From the NCBI GenBank assembly GCA_003545705.1, contig QVLQ01000001.1:1488001-1552000 (forward strand): a stretch of DNA of 64,000 bases. Reading direction: 5' to 3'. The DNA comes from Acidomyces sp. 'richmondensis' (Eukaryota > Ascomycota > Dothideomycetes > Mycosphaerellales > Teratosphaeriaceae). Position 1 is the stretch's first letter. Every line of letters starts with the position of its first letter. Below are positions 44,884 through 56,800 of this stretch, piece by piece. The notes under the pieces are model-generated. The model was not told the DNA's origin. It saw only the letters and a program-made list of their open reading frames with translations, and searched no databases. The position numbers and the translations under genes are program-made.

Positions 44884-47800
44884 TTACCCGCTGTATGTTT
44901 CCTCAAACCTCTCAATTCTCCGACCGTGGCTGCTGCCGTCGTGGACTTCCATGCTCTCTCGCCTTGGCTCCTCAGGCCTGTATGGTCCAGCACTGTCGCC
45001 GTGGCGACTCCTTTTGGCATCACTTAGCCTCTCTCTGGACGGACTCTCGCTGAGGGCCTTCACAATAGGTTGACTTCGCCGTGGCTGATATCTAACGTTA
45101 CTATCTCTCGCAGTTTTGGGTTGCTTCTCCCCGTTATTGGCTTGGTCTTGTGGAACGATCTCCGTCGGACCATCAAAGTATTCAGGCTGATCAGCCTCTT
45201 TCTTTGGCCTTCCTCTCCGCCATTCACGCTCTCGTGCCCTACCACGACGCTCATATTCGGCGATTACATCTTCGGCGCTCTCTACTGGTTCCCTGATTCG
45301 CTGCTTTGTCCCTACACGTCCGCCAATGTTGCGGAATTGCGTCGAACTGGCATCACTTCCCGGAGGAGTCGGCGAGACGTCGATCTTACTCGCAAATCGC
45401 ACCCGTGTGCTTCCCTCACTTGGACTTACTCTGGCTCTCTGTAACTTTTCACCAGATTGCTCTTGCTTTAGAGGAGGGCTGAATCTGTCTGCTACTATTT
45501 CTGCATGATGACTCCAGTTGAGGTACTCTTCAGCCTCTCGTCGATACTCTTCTGGAATATCGTTGTATTCTCTCTTGTCGGAAGTGTCGTCTGCAGGCCT
45601 GATTATGCGCTCGATATGGATATACTCACCATCTGGTGCTGAGCTTCCACTTCGGGCTGAAAAAGGTTGCGCTAATGACTTTCGATATTTAGAGAATCTA
45701 ACATCCTGCCAATCGTCGTTGGGAAGACCCTCCAATGCTGTATTTCCTAACCTTCCACTTGTTCTGGCAGCGAAGGGCGCAAAAGATCGCAAACTTGAAA
45801 TCAAGTCTGGTTCACCGTCGACATCATGTTCCTCTTGCTCCTCTTCCTTCAGCTGCCTCTCCGATCCAGTAGACGATTGTGGATCAAGAACTCGATATTC
45901 AGAGCTTGCTATTGGCTCAAGATTGTCATTTTCCCTTAGACGACATTTTTCACCATTATACCTGGACTTATTGGTTACTCCACTCCCATTCGAATATCGA
46001 GACTGTGAATGTAGGCCTTTATCAGCTGAGGCAAAGCTCACCTCGAAGGTATCATTTTCGCCAGAGGACGCAGTTCGGTCAGACTTCGGAAACCGACTAA
46101 GGACTCTGCCATTGGTCTTTGACTCTTTATGATATACGGGCACTTCGTCTGGAAGATGCGATGAGTGATTGCTCATTGTTTTCAAACCAATATCTTCCTG
46201 CCAATGCTTACTGGCTGTCGACAATTGTGAAGTCATTGGTTTACTTTTTGAAAATGAATACGTTGCTTCGTCCACCAAGTCTTGTCGCTCACAATCTTCC
46301 CTCCACTTTTGTGAACCATTCGATAGTCTGCAATCCGTTTGGGACATGAACTTTGATCGCTCCAAATCGAGTGGGAATTCCACGTCTTCCTCAACATCAG
46401 TAAGTGTACAACGAAACCGTGTACCACCGTCCTTTTCTACGTTCCGCTGATGCAACACGCCATCCGGACTAAACGCATCACCAGATTTTGTGCCGACTTG
46501 CGGCTTCATCCCCCGATGATTTGCCGTTTTTGACATGGAGTCGATGTTGTCCCAAATTCTGTTTTCGCTGCAGGTGCTTCTAGGCTCGGCGATATTGCTC
46601 TTGGGCACTTGACTTAAAGCTCTCTTCATTCTGGTGTCCACCGACCTCGCAGGAACTGTATAAAGATCGTTTGAGCTTATTTTTTCACTGCGCATCCTTC
46701 TGGCTTCTGTGACTTTACTCCCCTGGGCCTCTGCCAGAGACTTCCGGCTTGCCTTGCTCTCGTTGATTGAATCATGCTTCTCTGGGCCTTCAGAAACCTT
46801 GCCCTTATTTGTGTCTCTCGTGTTGACCTGAGAATACGAATCAGGCCAGCTAGTGTCTTCACACTTTGCAGAGTGCTCGGCCTCGATCTGAGGTGTTTTC
46901 GGAGGTCTTGAGCACGGCATGCTTACATCAAGCTCTTGAGACTTATATCGTACAAAATTAGATTCAGCAAGCTTCAAAGGGCGGTCCTTGCCCTGGGCGA
47001 TATTTGCGCGCGGTGATTGTCTTGTTGTGTACGCCAGTCTCTCAACTTCTCGGGCTTCAGCTTCTTCTGCGCGTGCTTCCCACGGTCGAGAGTCAGCCCT
47101 GATCTGCTCCATTTTTATGACTCGTTCGATGGGAACCAAGCGTCCATGAGCGTATGGATCAGGATGGGCCTCGAGTTTCCGCTCGGCTTGCCTGTATCGC
47201 TCCACTTCTTCACGAGCTATTCTGCGGATGTCGGACTCATCCGACACATGCCAAATATCTTTCTCACCATACGCCATAGTTGACCTCTTGGAGTACAATC
47301 TTCGCGGGGTAGAGGATGCTGATGCGAACGTTTCTATCCCTGTGACGTTCATAAATTTCGCACCTTCTGTGTTCCGAGAAATAGATGAACGCCTTTTGGC
47401 CTCAGCTGGAGGACTTTGTGTGAGAGTTTTGGTGGCTGCCACACTCGTCATCACGTGCTCCTGCGAACGAATGCTAGACGTATCAATGGGATCCTGTCCC
47501 GTTGAAGTTATATTCGGCCTTGGCTGCGATGGCAATGGTGTTGAACACAATTGTAACCCAGCAGGGACTGCTGCGGCTTTGGGGTTTAGGCTTACTCTTC
47601 TGTCGCTTCCCTTGACGTGTCGGTAGACGATCTCCTTCTTTCCAACAATTTCATCAGTCTCGTCACTCTCCTCTTGGTAGCTTGACTGTTTTCTCTCTCT
47701 CAACAGACGTTTGTCTCTCCTCTCCTTCATTTCTTGACTACCAATATAATCATCCTCTGGAACCAAGCTGGCAACACCAAAGCGGATGTCGTTACTTTCA

Positions 47801-48342
47801 CGCCTGAGGATTAGATCAGGGTAACCGTCTTCAATTTTCTTTGCCGTCTTTACTTTAATGACGTCTTCCTCCACTTTTACAATCCGGCACCTGCGGCAGA
47901 TCCCTGGTGGTGGTGGCACGCCATTCAATGGGATCGGATGCTCACGATGGTATCGGGCGCTGCGCGGACGCATACAAATCCTGCAGATATGATAGATGGC
48001 TAGAGGGGGAACGTTTTTTTCCTCTCGAGAGACACACGACCACATTTTTGCGGCCCCTTCGGCTAGGCAAAACTCGTCCGTGGCATTACCAAAGACAGGT
48101 GGAAGGTGTGATGGTGCGATGTATCGTTCTTCGTAAGTAGTGCCGAGATTGATTTTACTTCGCTTTACCTGTTCAGTCGTCCTCACTTGAGTATGCGTGA
48201 TTGTTGCGTCAGACGCTGTTGAAGAGTCCGATTCAAATTTTCCCTTCTCTTTTTGATTAGGAAGGTAGTGCTCAGGAAGCGGAGGTGGAGGAATGAATGC
48301 AGACGAAATTGGCGCTTTGGTCGGCAGCGGCGGTAGGCTCAT
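44884..48342 (-). CDS. Large disordered protein with paired CxxC motifs
   Basis: One uninterrupted frame of 1152 codons, too long to be accidental at this composition. The only ordered part seems to be residues about 65-160: it begins LGTTYEERYIAPSHLPPVFG and contains YHICRICMRPRSARYHREHP (Cys120, Cys123) and PPPPGICRRCRI (Cys149, Cys152). This is a potential zinc site with a 25-residue spacer. The rest is highly charged, Ser/Arg/Glu-rich and without hydrophobic core; repeated SRY/SNGS-type pieces occur in the middle. There is no signal peptide or membrane helix. An alkaline, RS/RE-like C-terminus (RRGRAREREWRRGRPKKE) suggests a nuclear location. The family is not known to me. The start MSLPPLPTKAPISSAF is the first ATG. 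Confidence 0.8.
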   Translation of the reverse strand: MSLPPLPTKAPISSAFIPPPPLPEHYLPNQKEKGKFESDSSTASDATITHTQVRTTEQVKRSKINLGTTYEERYIAPSHLPPVFGNATDEFCLAEGAAKMWSCVSREEKNVPPLAIYHICRICMRPRSARYHREHPIPLNGVPPPPGICRRCRIVKVEEDVIKVKTAKKIEDGYPDLILRRESNDIRFGVASLVPEDDYIGSQEMKERRDKRLLRERKQSSYQEESDETDEIVGKKEIVYRHVKGSDRRVSLNPKAAAVPAGLQLCSTPLPSQPRPNITSTGQDPIDTSSIRSQEHVMTSVAATKTLTQSPPAEAKRRSSISRNTEGAKFMNVTGIETFASASSTPRRLYSKRSTMAYGEKDIWHVSDESDIRRIAREEVERYRQAERKLEAHPDPYAHGRLVPIERVIKMEQIRADSRPWEARAEEAEAREVERLAYTTRQSPRANIAQGKDRPLKLAESNFVRYKSQELDVSMPCSRPPKTPQIEAEHSAKCEDTSWPDSYSQVNTRDTNKGKVSEGPEKHDSINESKASRKSLAEAQGSKVTEARRMRSEKISSNDLYTVPARSVDTRMKRALSQVPKSNIAEPRSTCSENRIWDNIDSMSKTANHRGMKPQVGTKSGDAFSPDGVLHQRNVEKDGGTRFRCTLTDVEEDVEFPLDLERSKFMSQTDCRLSNGSQKWREDCERQDLVDEATYSFSKSKPMTSQLSTASKHWQEDIGLKTMSNHSSHLPDEVPVYHKESKTNGRVLSRFPKSDRTASSGENDTFEVSFASADKGLHSQSRYSNGSGVTNKSRYNGEKCRLRENDNLEPIASSEYRVLDPQSSTGSERQLKEEEQEEHDVDGEPDLISSLRSFAPFAARTSGRLGNTALEGLPNDDWQDVRFSKYRKSLAQPFSARSGSSAPDGEYIHIERIIRPADDTSDKREYNDIPEEYRREAEEYLNWSHHAEIVADRFSPPLKQEQSGEKLQRARVSPSEGSTRVRFASKIDVSPTPPGSDASSTQFRNIGGRVGTKQRIREPVESAEDVIAEYERRGRAREREWRRGRPKKEADQPEYFDGPTEIVPQDQANNGEKQPKTARDSNVRYQPRRSQPIVKALSESPSRERLSDAKRSRHGDSAGPYRPEEPRRESMEVHDGSSHGRRIERFEETYSG

Positions 48343-51113
48343 TTCGAATGAATGCTATGAGGATCAACCATATATTTGCTATTATTGTAAAGGTATTGTT
48401 AAATGCTGATGTGAATGCAGGTTTGTTCTGAAATTGTGAAGTGCTAAAAACGGGCCGATGCCCCACATTCGCAACTCATTGAGGAAGGAACGACTGAGAT
48501 TTGTTCTTCAGATGTACATAACTGGAGGACAGGCATAAAAGCGAGGAGGAAACCTTGTTTTATCTTCTGGGGATATGGCTGTTACATGGAATAAATATTA
48601 TTTAGAGATTCGGATATTTGCTCCATTAATTTTGCCAATATGAACTGAGATATTTTCTGCTTGGACCACACAACACCTCATTTTGGCAATCTTGGGACGT
48701 ATTTTGTCTCATGCAAAATAAACCAGTAAAAATAAATAGATAACGAAGGCTGCATAATTGTTCAGAAAATCCAAATTACCAACGGCTCCAGAAATGCAAT
48801 TTGTTGTGAAATATAAAAAGACGAATAGTGCTGACTAGGGGTGGCGTCGCCTGTTGGCTCACAACAAACCACTTAGTTTGGCTCCATGCCAGAGCTGGAT
48901 GACGACCGTTCCCTCCCCTGCCATGAACTTTGTTTTTAAGGGCTTGGAATGAAAGCATTATGTGACCAAGAAAATTTATCATTTCGTGCAACTCTCTGTA
49001 TTCTGATGGTTTGGTTGCACCGAAACTCAGGTTTTCGGTATTTCGAATCAGTTTCCATCAGCATTGCTTGGCCTTGCAACTAGTGTTAGTATCTATACGG
49101 CTTTGGAAAGCTTGGAGAGTTTTCTATATGCTTTTCTACATACTTGAGAGCGGGTTCAACTTATAAGTCTTGAGTGCATCAATCTTGGATGTATTTTGAT
49201 AGACGTCGCGGCAAATATAAGTCTACAAAGTTGCAAAGACAGACTCCTATAATCAAGGAGTGCAGTCCACGGTGCTATCTAAACGCTTATCAACACGCGT
49301 AGCTTATAGTTTTGTTCCGCTGATTCTTTGGAACAGGCTCCATTCCTGAATTTGCCGTTTTCTACTGTTGCGCGTATTCTCGGGGATTTTTGCAGGCTTT
49401 ACGTCCCAAAATTGAGTAAAATTCTGAGAACGGACGGTTTAGTCGCCATACTTGCAAGTAAACCCAGATGATGATGTACCTCTGCGGGTCTACTGATTGC
49501 TTCTTGCTATTTTCAGAGTACTCAGAGGAGCCCGAGCTATTGGTAGTCTGGAAATTCGGGCAAGCCTCAACCCATTTAGTCTGCCGTCAACCTTGTGGCT
49601 GTAACCGGATGCTTCTGGTATGTACCTAGCTGCGTGTACAGGCCCCAGACTAAGCATTCAGTACGAGGTAGTAGTGATCACTGCCTTCGCTTGTTAACGC
49701 GCATGCACTGCGAAAGAGTAATCAATACGCCTAGTCACTGAGAAGGGCACAAGTGTTCATCCTGTTTTCAGCCTCGACGGACGTCAATTTACTTACGGCA
49801 ACAGTGGCTAGGTTGAGATCAGCCACAGTGATATATATATATTTGGGTGCGCACCTTGGCCTTAGGAATGCAATCTTAACGATGAAGAATCGCACGATTG
49901 ACTCACGTTTATCCAGACATCGGCTGTCCCTTTCATGGTGCTTACTGTACCATTTCAGCGCGGCGAAAACTCTGTCTATGCTTATTGACTTTATGCAACT
50001 CCCACGCCGCGCAACAAACAGCCTCACAAACACAAGTCTATTCCCTGGGAGAACGTGACAGACGACCTGGTCTGGTGCTGGCCCCGGATAACTGGGCTGC
50101 AATGGATGAACACGTCATTCCTTAGTTCCTACATTCGGATATAGGTGCTACTCTTTCTCAACGCAGGATGTGTGCACTTTAGTCATAACTACGTACAACA
50201 TCAATGTAGGAAGATGAGGAATCGCATGTCCGGAGTGATTTCGAGTCATAGCAACATAATTGCATTCGAGAACAAGGACCTATTCAAAGGTGAGTTGCCA
50301 TTGTCTAAGATGTACACTCCCGTTACAGAGATATTAAGCGTGCTCGCTAGCGCCAAAGCTTCACCGCAGCTCAGCTTCTCGCTCAGCCTCCACTGTCTAC
50401 TCAAGGAGGATCTCACTTGTTCTTTGCAAAGGGAAGAGCAGGTATACCACAATTTCTGATCCACAGCACCATACAAACTTTTACTTTCGGTTTCAAAAAG
50501 CTGATGAATATGGTGTCTCGTGTAAGAATCCAATCCGCTCCATATCAATATATTTTTCGACCCTGGTCGCTTAGCTGACACCATGTGGTCGGCGACTACG
50601 AAGACACTTCAAGCCACGTTTGCGGATTTATGTTATTCTTCTTGACGCGCACCTCCTATCGCAGTGCATGACGCATGCTTTCCCGGGCTAGATTTTTCCA
50701 GAACCTCATCTCTTCTCAGCCCTACGGCCACTGTCTCCTGAAATAGGGAGATCCACCATAGGTGTCGTCAATGGTGCTTCGGTCATCATTTACTGGTCCA
50801 CTTGAGTCATCAGAATGTCCCAAGAGTTGTATTCCATCTTGCCTGCTTGCGACATGACCTTCATGTAGTCGCGGCTGTTCCCAATCTTGCGCGAAAATTG
50901 CTCATGGATTAGTACGGCAGGATGTTAACACATCGGCAAACCCAAGGACCGTTTGCGGATCCTTAAGGCAGCCCTGTCTTCACTTTGTATATATTCGTCA
51001 CTGGATAATGGGAGAATTCCATAACATTCCAGAGTTACCATGCAGGCTCTACTTCGATGCTGCGATCAAATTTCCTGCAGATAGTCAGACCAACAACTGA
51101 GCGTGGTTACACA
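48343..51113. other. Gene-poor 2.8 kb interval
   Basis: Upstream of the large disordered protein. The longest frames (49731..50102 minus, 50246..50584 minus) have no recognisable motif. A 13-bp AT dinucleotide run lies at 49831-49843. Nothing supported. Confidence 0.45.
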
Positions 51114-51560
51114 ATGACTGATCATTCCCCTGCCCAGTATTCGACCACTTCCGGCCACGTATGCCATACAATAAATCTGGAATCGAGCCATACTTTGGGG
51201 ATGGCCATTGCACTCCAACATCGGCATTCCAGCCACCCACATCGAATTCAGCACACGAGAAACTAGTCCGGGTATGTGGTCACTGTGATTCTATGGACAC
51301 AGCCGCCATCAGCCCTAAGCTTGAGTTAAAGCTGGTCTTGATCGATACGACGTATGCGTGAGACTGCGGAGCTTACTCACGCTTCCTCTTTTCCAGTCTA
51401 AGTGTTTCCTTATCGTCCAAAACCACCAACATCCAGGACATCATCAACGGCCCCGCCGGTCCTGACAGTCTCCCCGATGTAAGTGGCTCTGATACCTGCC
51501 GCACAACCTTCGCCTTCTGCAGCCGCATCAGGGCTTTTTCTTAGCATCACAGCAGTAAGG
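51114..51560 (+). CDS. Putative small multi-exon gene, unknown
   Basis: Pieces with coding character can be spliced. An ATG at 51114 gives MTDHSPAQYSTTSGH. A 74-nt GTATGC...CCAG intron leads to PPTSNSAHEKLVRVCGHCDS, which continues as AAISPKLELKLVLIDTT. A second intron with donor GTATGC inside the codon after ASP-Thr (CTTTTCCAG acceptor at about 51397) yields LSVSLSSKTTNIQDIINGPA and GPDSLPD before a GTAAGT at about 51480. The last exon is unsettled: an acceptor TTCTGCAG near 51523 would end at a stop near 51558. No family recognised. Exon boundaries are inference. Confidence 0.4.
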
Positions 51561-51778
51561 TACGTGGGTATATCACAATTTACCAATCGCCTCTGCATAT
51601 TTTCAATTGCTATCTTTGGGAGGTATGCTAGATGCGACAACATCAGTCAAGTAAGTTGCGGATTTCGCTCGGCCTTCTTTCTAGCCTGCAAATCTCAACT
51701 CCTTCTGTGAAACGGCTCATCTAGTCTGTCTCGCTCAAATACTCGTCGAGTCATATCCGTCAGACCCTTCTGATTTCA

Positions 51779-52397
51779 ATGGCGCCCACTGATCATTCTG
51801 ATCCTCAGACACAGAAGCAGGCGTTGATCGTCGCTCTTAATGAGCATCGCATTAATACTATTGGTGAACTGCGCCATGTCGAACGAATATTTGCTACCCT
51901 TGGTTCATCGGATCTCACTCAACCAATGGTGGGTACATGAACGCAAAATTTTCATCTAATGCTTTCGAGTTCTAACACTTCACAGACGTCGGCTTGGGTG
52001 TATTATGTGAACTCGAATAGTCTTTTGACCGAGCTGCGGGGCCTTACTCGTAACTATCCTTTCAGGTAATACTGGAATTAAGACCTTTCTCTCCATCTCG
52101 GCCTACAGCTCATAGTTCCATAGCTCCGAGTGCTTGGATGAGGCGAAAGCCCGTGTGTATCAAGACCCGGCATCGAATAGATCTTGGAACTATTGCTGGC
52201 TCATATTAACAAAAATACACACCGATCACCTAATCCCCACTTATGCGCGGACTCAGGCCAATCTTCCAGAGATGTGGGGTGGGCGTGTTCCGCTGGCGGA
52301 TGGAGTTGATCGATTGGCAGAGGCGTTTATAAACGAATGGAGCGCTGCAGTGGCGCAGCTGCTTCGATATTGGGAGGTTGCTCCTACCCGGCAATGA
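51779..52397 (+). CDS. Small three-exon gene, unknown function (167 aa)
   Basis: Exons 51779..51928, 51986..52065 and 52124..52397 (introns of 57 and 58 nt) form one frame of 167 residues. It starts MAPTDHSDPQTQKQALIVAL and is followed by NEHRINTIGELRHVERIFAT, an amphipathic helical segment. The junctions give LTQPMTSAWVYYVNSNSLLT and RNYPFRSSECLDEAKARVYQ. The end contains WWxx-type aromatic residues (SNRSWNYCWLILTKIHTDHL) and terminates at TGA after EVAPTRQ. All three frames agree with consensus splice sites, so the model is convincing. No domain recognised; the protein looks helical and cytosolic. It lies 220 bp after another small gene and the two might be one transcript. Confidence 0.6.
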
Positions 52398-53899
52398 CTA
52401 CATTCAGAGTATCCGCATACGTTCTGGAGAGAGCGATTTGTCCCCATTTCTCTTTGTCTTGTTGGACTCAGGGGATTGGATGATAACCACTGGCGACTAT
52501 CGTTCCAATGTTTGAATGGTGCTCTTTTCAGAGATTTGCGGCACATTCCAGATCCTGGAAACCTGCGGACACTAAAAAAACCAAGCATTTCATCAAAATG
52601 TTATAGATACACGGGACAAGGGTTTTTAATCATCAATCACGCTCAAATCCGATTTCACTCCAGTGTATTCAATTGCTCATGGCGTAATACATCTTTGTTA
52701 TTTTGAATATAGCTGCACATCTGATATGTCGGTGACTGTTGTCCCATCCAGTACCAAAGATCATGGCTTGTGGCGTGCTACAAATCACAGGCCCATTTAC
52801 CTCCAAGTTGTGCTCGCTTGCCTGAAATGCCACATGCAGGACCAAATTCAAGCGTCGTTGCAGATTGTTCGACGAGTCCGCAATTGGCCATTTCATAAGA
52901 CCTAAGAAAATTTTAGCCAGAAAAAATGGTAAATTTCAATGCTGAACAAGAAATATTATCTCGTCCAAGAGAAAGATTGATGAAAAATATGTCTGAATCA
53001 CCGGAATGGTAGAATTATAGGATGCTGCCGCTGCGACGGACACTTCCATGACAAGAGTAGTCAAGTTTCTCATTGGCTAAAGTGGAAGAGATTGGATTGG
53101 TCTATTGGTGGCTTAAATACATGTTCTGCCCCTCCAGACCTTTGTCATCGCATTTCATTCTGGGAAACGCCAGTTGAATCCAGCGCCCGCAAATTGAACG
53201 TACGAGTGATTTCTGATTTACATTGAATCTGAAAACATCGTAATGTAGATCTAGAGAACGTTTGGGGGACTTGGAAGAATGATACAGCGGTCTGTAGCAG
53301 CCATCTACATAATAGCAGTCCTCATGAATCCGCGATGGTCTTAGGATCTATAGGGCACTGTTAATTCCTATGTAATGAAGCGACTAGTCACGGTGGATTT
53401 CTCATGTTGCAAATCTCGTATTCCTGTAGGGATGAGCGAGAGAAACCAGGCCACAAGATCATATCCGCTATGTATCTACACTTGCCGCTTGCAATAACTG
53501 ATATTCCCCACTCACCCGCAGAAAAGGAGTTTTAGTAGAAGTGATCGACACACTGTGGGAGGTAGGGCGATTTTCCGTAGTTAAGCTGATTTAAACTGTA
53601 TGATTGCGACGAAGCACTGTTTATGAAACTTTACAATAGTCAAAATTATATTCTGTTGAGGAAGGATCAAAAAAATTCAAATAGGGAGATAACGAGTCAA
53701 TCGAAACTATCGTTTCAGAGCACCATAGATAATCAAAAACCATCGGTGCGTTGAACTTACGGAGTTGCACAATCATTGAAGTGGATTTATCTTCAAGTTA
53801 AAAGTAGATTTCGTCAAGTTTAATTACTAATATAAAAAAAAGTTACATATGCAAGTACCTAGCACAAATCACACAAGCCATGGATATGCCAATTAACCA
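52398..53899. other. Intergenic, AT-rich towards the right
   Basis: Frames around 52443-52906 lack motifs. From about 52.9 kb the sequence becomes AT-rich, leading into the retrotransposon ruin. No terminal repeat identified. Confidence 0.45.
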
Positions 53900-56800
53900 A
53901 ATCACCCCCAGTATCTTTTCCAGGACGGCGTGGTGCATTATTATCCTTTTTGTTGATATTGAAAATTTTCAAAATTCCAAACTGTTACTTAAACTGCTTG
54001 ATTTGACCTTGTAAAATGCCTTTGTGAGACCATCTGCAGCTTGCTTATGTGTGCTTATTCTCTTTACCATGATGTGCCTCAAATCCACCTCTTGGCAGAT
54101 GTAATGCCAGCGGAAATCAATGTGCTTAGTGCGGACATCAGCTGTTGGACGCTTCAGAAGGTCAATATCCGATTGTGAAATCTCATAGATAGTGAACAGT
54201 CTGTGTTACCACTTCTAAGCTCTTTCAACAAGAGAATCAAGGCTGCTGCCTCTCTAGCTGTCAGAGTCATAGCAATGTATTCAGACATTTTAGTAGATTG
54301 AACAACCACAGGATGTATTCCTGCTTTGAATTAGATTGGTTCTGACCACAAAGTGAAAGCACAAACGCAGGTAGAAGCGCCTTGTCTCAATATTATCCCC
54401 AAATAAGGCATCACTGAATCATTAAATCACCACTTTATGTTGATATTTGACATCTCCAAATACAGTTCCATCACTTGGCCACTAGACAATGAATGCCGTG
54501 TTTCTGGCTGTTTGAGCAATATGGCCTGCTTATGGATGGGGTAATACCTCTGATAGTTGGTCAATTGCGAATAGAAGCTTTACGTTCTTATCTATGCCGC
54601 CCACACAATGCTGCCAATCGATTTTGATGTAGACTGTCTTGTGAAATATATGAGGGACCACTACTGCTGCCCGAGAAGTATTGTTGCGTTTTGGGTAATA
54701 ATAGACTGGAATCATGCTTATTGGCCTATTAATGCTGCTTCTCAAACCTGAAGCGTGCTTGAACTGATTTATTCACACTTCGATGGTTCTTCAACTGGTG
54801 CTTGGACCTGCTAGTCACCTTCTAAAATATCCATCCTTAAGCAAATAGATTTTTTGATTTGGTATGAGTTGATTGGTTCGCTTATACATAGTCTGTGCAA
54901 TCCATCATGAGATGGTACATGTTTTTGCATCAGTAAATAGATTAAATAGAGATGATTGTTGACTGTACGATGGGATACACCTCCGAATCTTCCAAGTGTA
55001 TGTTAAAGAAAATCCCACAGCCCGGGTAGCAGTGGACGTCTCCAATGGCGTTAAGTTTGAACTTATAGCTCAATAGGGAGGCAGCGGCAGCTATTCCTTT
55101 CAGACTTCCAGCCATAAGAGATTCATTAATGTAGAAAAGTAGGAGGACGTTATTCTTACTTTAGTGGAGCAACCAGGAGTCACTACATATTGGTTCAAAG
55201 CGTACCGATCTCAGAAATTGAGAGATCTATATTAAAGGAGGGGTCACTGTTTAATGCCTTGCAGGGTCTGCCACAGGAGGTATACTGGTGACTCATACTC
55301 TCAAGCTGCTCCTCATATTCATAAGTTGATTCTGCAAAAGCACATTGCTCTGCGATAGTGGAATTAAAAAAGGCAGATCGTATCAAACTTCTCAAATTTC
55401 ATGTTATAAACTGACTCAATTCATAACAAGCCTCTGACAGTTGATTTCTGAATGACTGACGCATATGTTTTGTCACAGTCAACACCTTGCCTCTGATTAA
55501 AATTACGGTCTACTCAACGGCCCTTAAAATTAATTGGATCGCTCGGAGCATCCTTTATAATATTGAATAGCTATTTGTCGTTGAGAAGTTGAAGCCTCAC
55601 TTGGTAGTAGCATTAACTTCAATGTGATATTGTCAATCAGGCATCAGATTTCAGCGTTGCAAGCTGCTTTCCATTAGGTTGTTTGAGATAATTGTATAGA
55701 TTTCTTCAGAGGCGTTAGGAATCACCACTTCACATTCTACGTGTCTGAATTCTGCTCTGAAGGCCTTATGAATCTTCCTTAGTACCGCAATCGACAGATC
55801 AGCAGGATCAGCAGCATTCCTTTGCTTCTTCGCGTCTGCTTCCTGCCTTATGAAGTGATGTTGAATTCTGTATGAAGCACCTCATTTTAACTAAGAATTA
55901 GTACGCTATGGTCTGTCTGATGAAGTTCTAAGTGGTTTTGGCCAGGTTATCGGAGTTTTAAACTGTCTTCTGACATTCAGGTTCAGGCATTGGAACTCAA
56001 TATTAGCCGCAGCAGAATGTATTTTTACGTCTAACTCTGTAGATGCACACCCAAAAGCTCTTTATTCATAATATTGCATCGGAGGCAAACACTTCCTCAT
56101 CAGCATCTTCAAGGTCAAAGCAGGCTCCATTCAATGTGACCTTGACCAGTTTATCACCTTGTGCAATGATGGCATTTGCAAATTATAAATAGAGTAGCTG
56201 CCAATGTTAAAACCCCAAAACTTGAAATTTATGACCCCTGATGCAGATCTATCATCTCTATTGGGTTATTGGTGAAGCACACAAGCGACGCAGCTATGTA
56301 CCATTAATTTTGAAACATTAAATTGGAAAGGCCAACCAGGATTCCCTTTAGATATATAGTGACTACATGCCCAATCTCTTTGAAGTTGTCATTTTGAGAT
56401 GTGAGCAGCGGCTCTGACTTCTTGCCGTAGAAACTCTCGCATACAGCCAGCAATTGTCAAATTCTGGCTAGCATTGTGAACAGGGTTTTAGTGGCCTTAG
56501 CACGACTGTTCCGCTGCAAATTGTGGGAGGTTGTACAATATTGTTGTGTACGCCGGTTTTTGAGTAACTGTTTGAATGACTACATGTTGAGGTCTCGTTA
56601 TGCAACCTCGGAATTTTGATATCAGTATCAGGCTGCGTCTTGAATATAGGCAAAATGCTCAGTAACATAAGATCTCCCATTATCTTTGCTAGAAAGGCAC
56701 TCGGAATAACGGTACAAAGTGGGGACTAAATGGCAGTCGTGGTCCAGTAGACAATGCTAATTCCAGAAGTCCTTGGTACTCCAATATATAAACAGAATTC

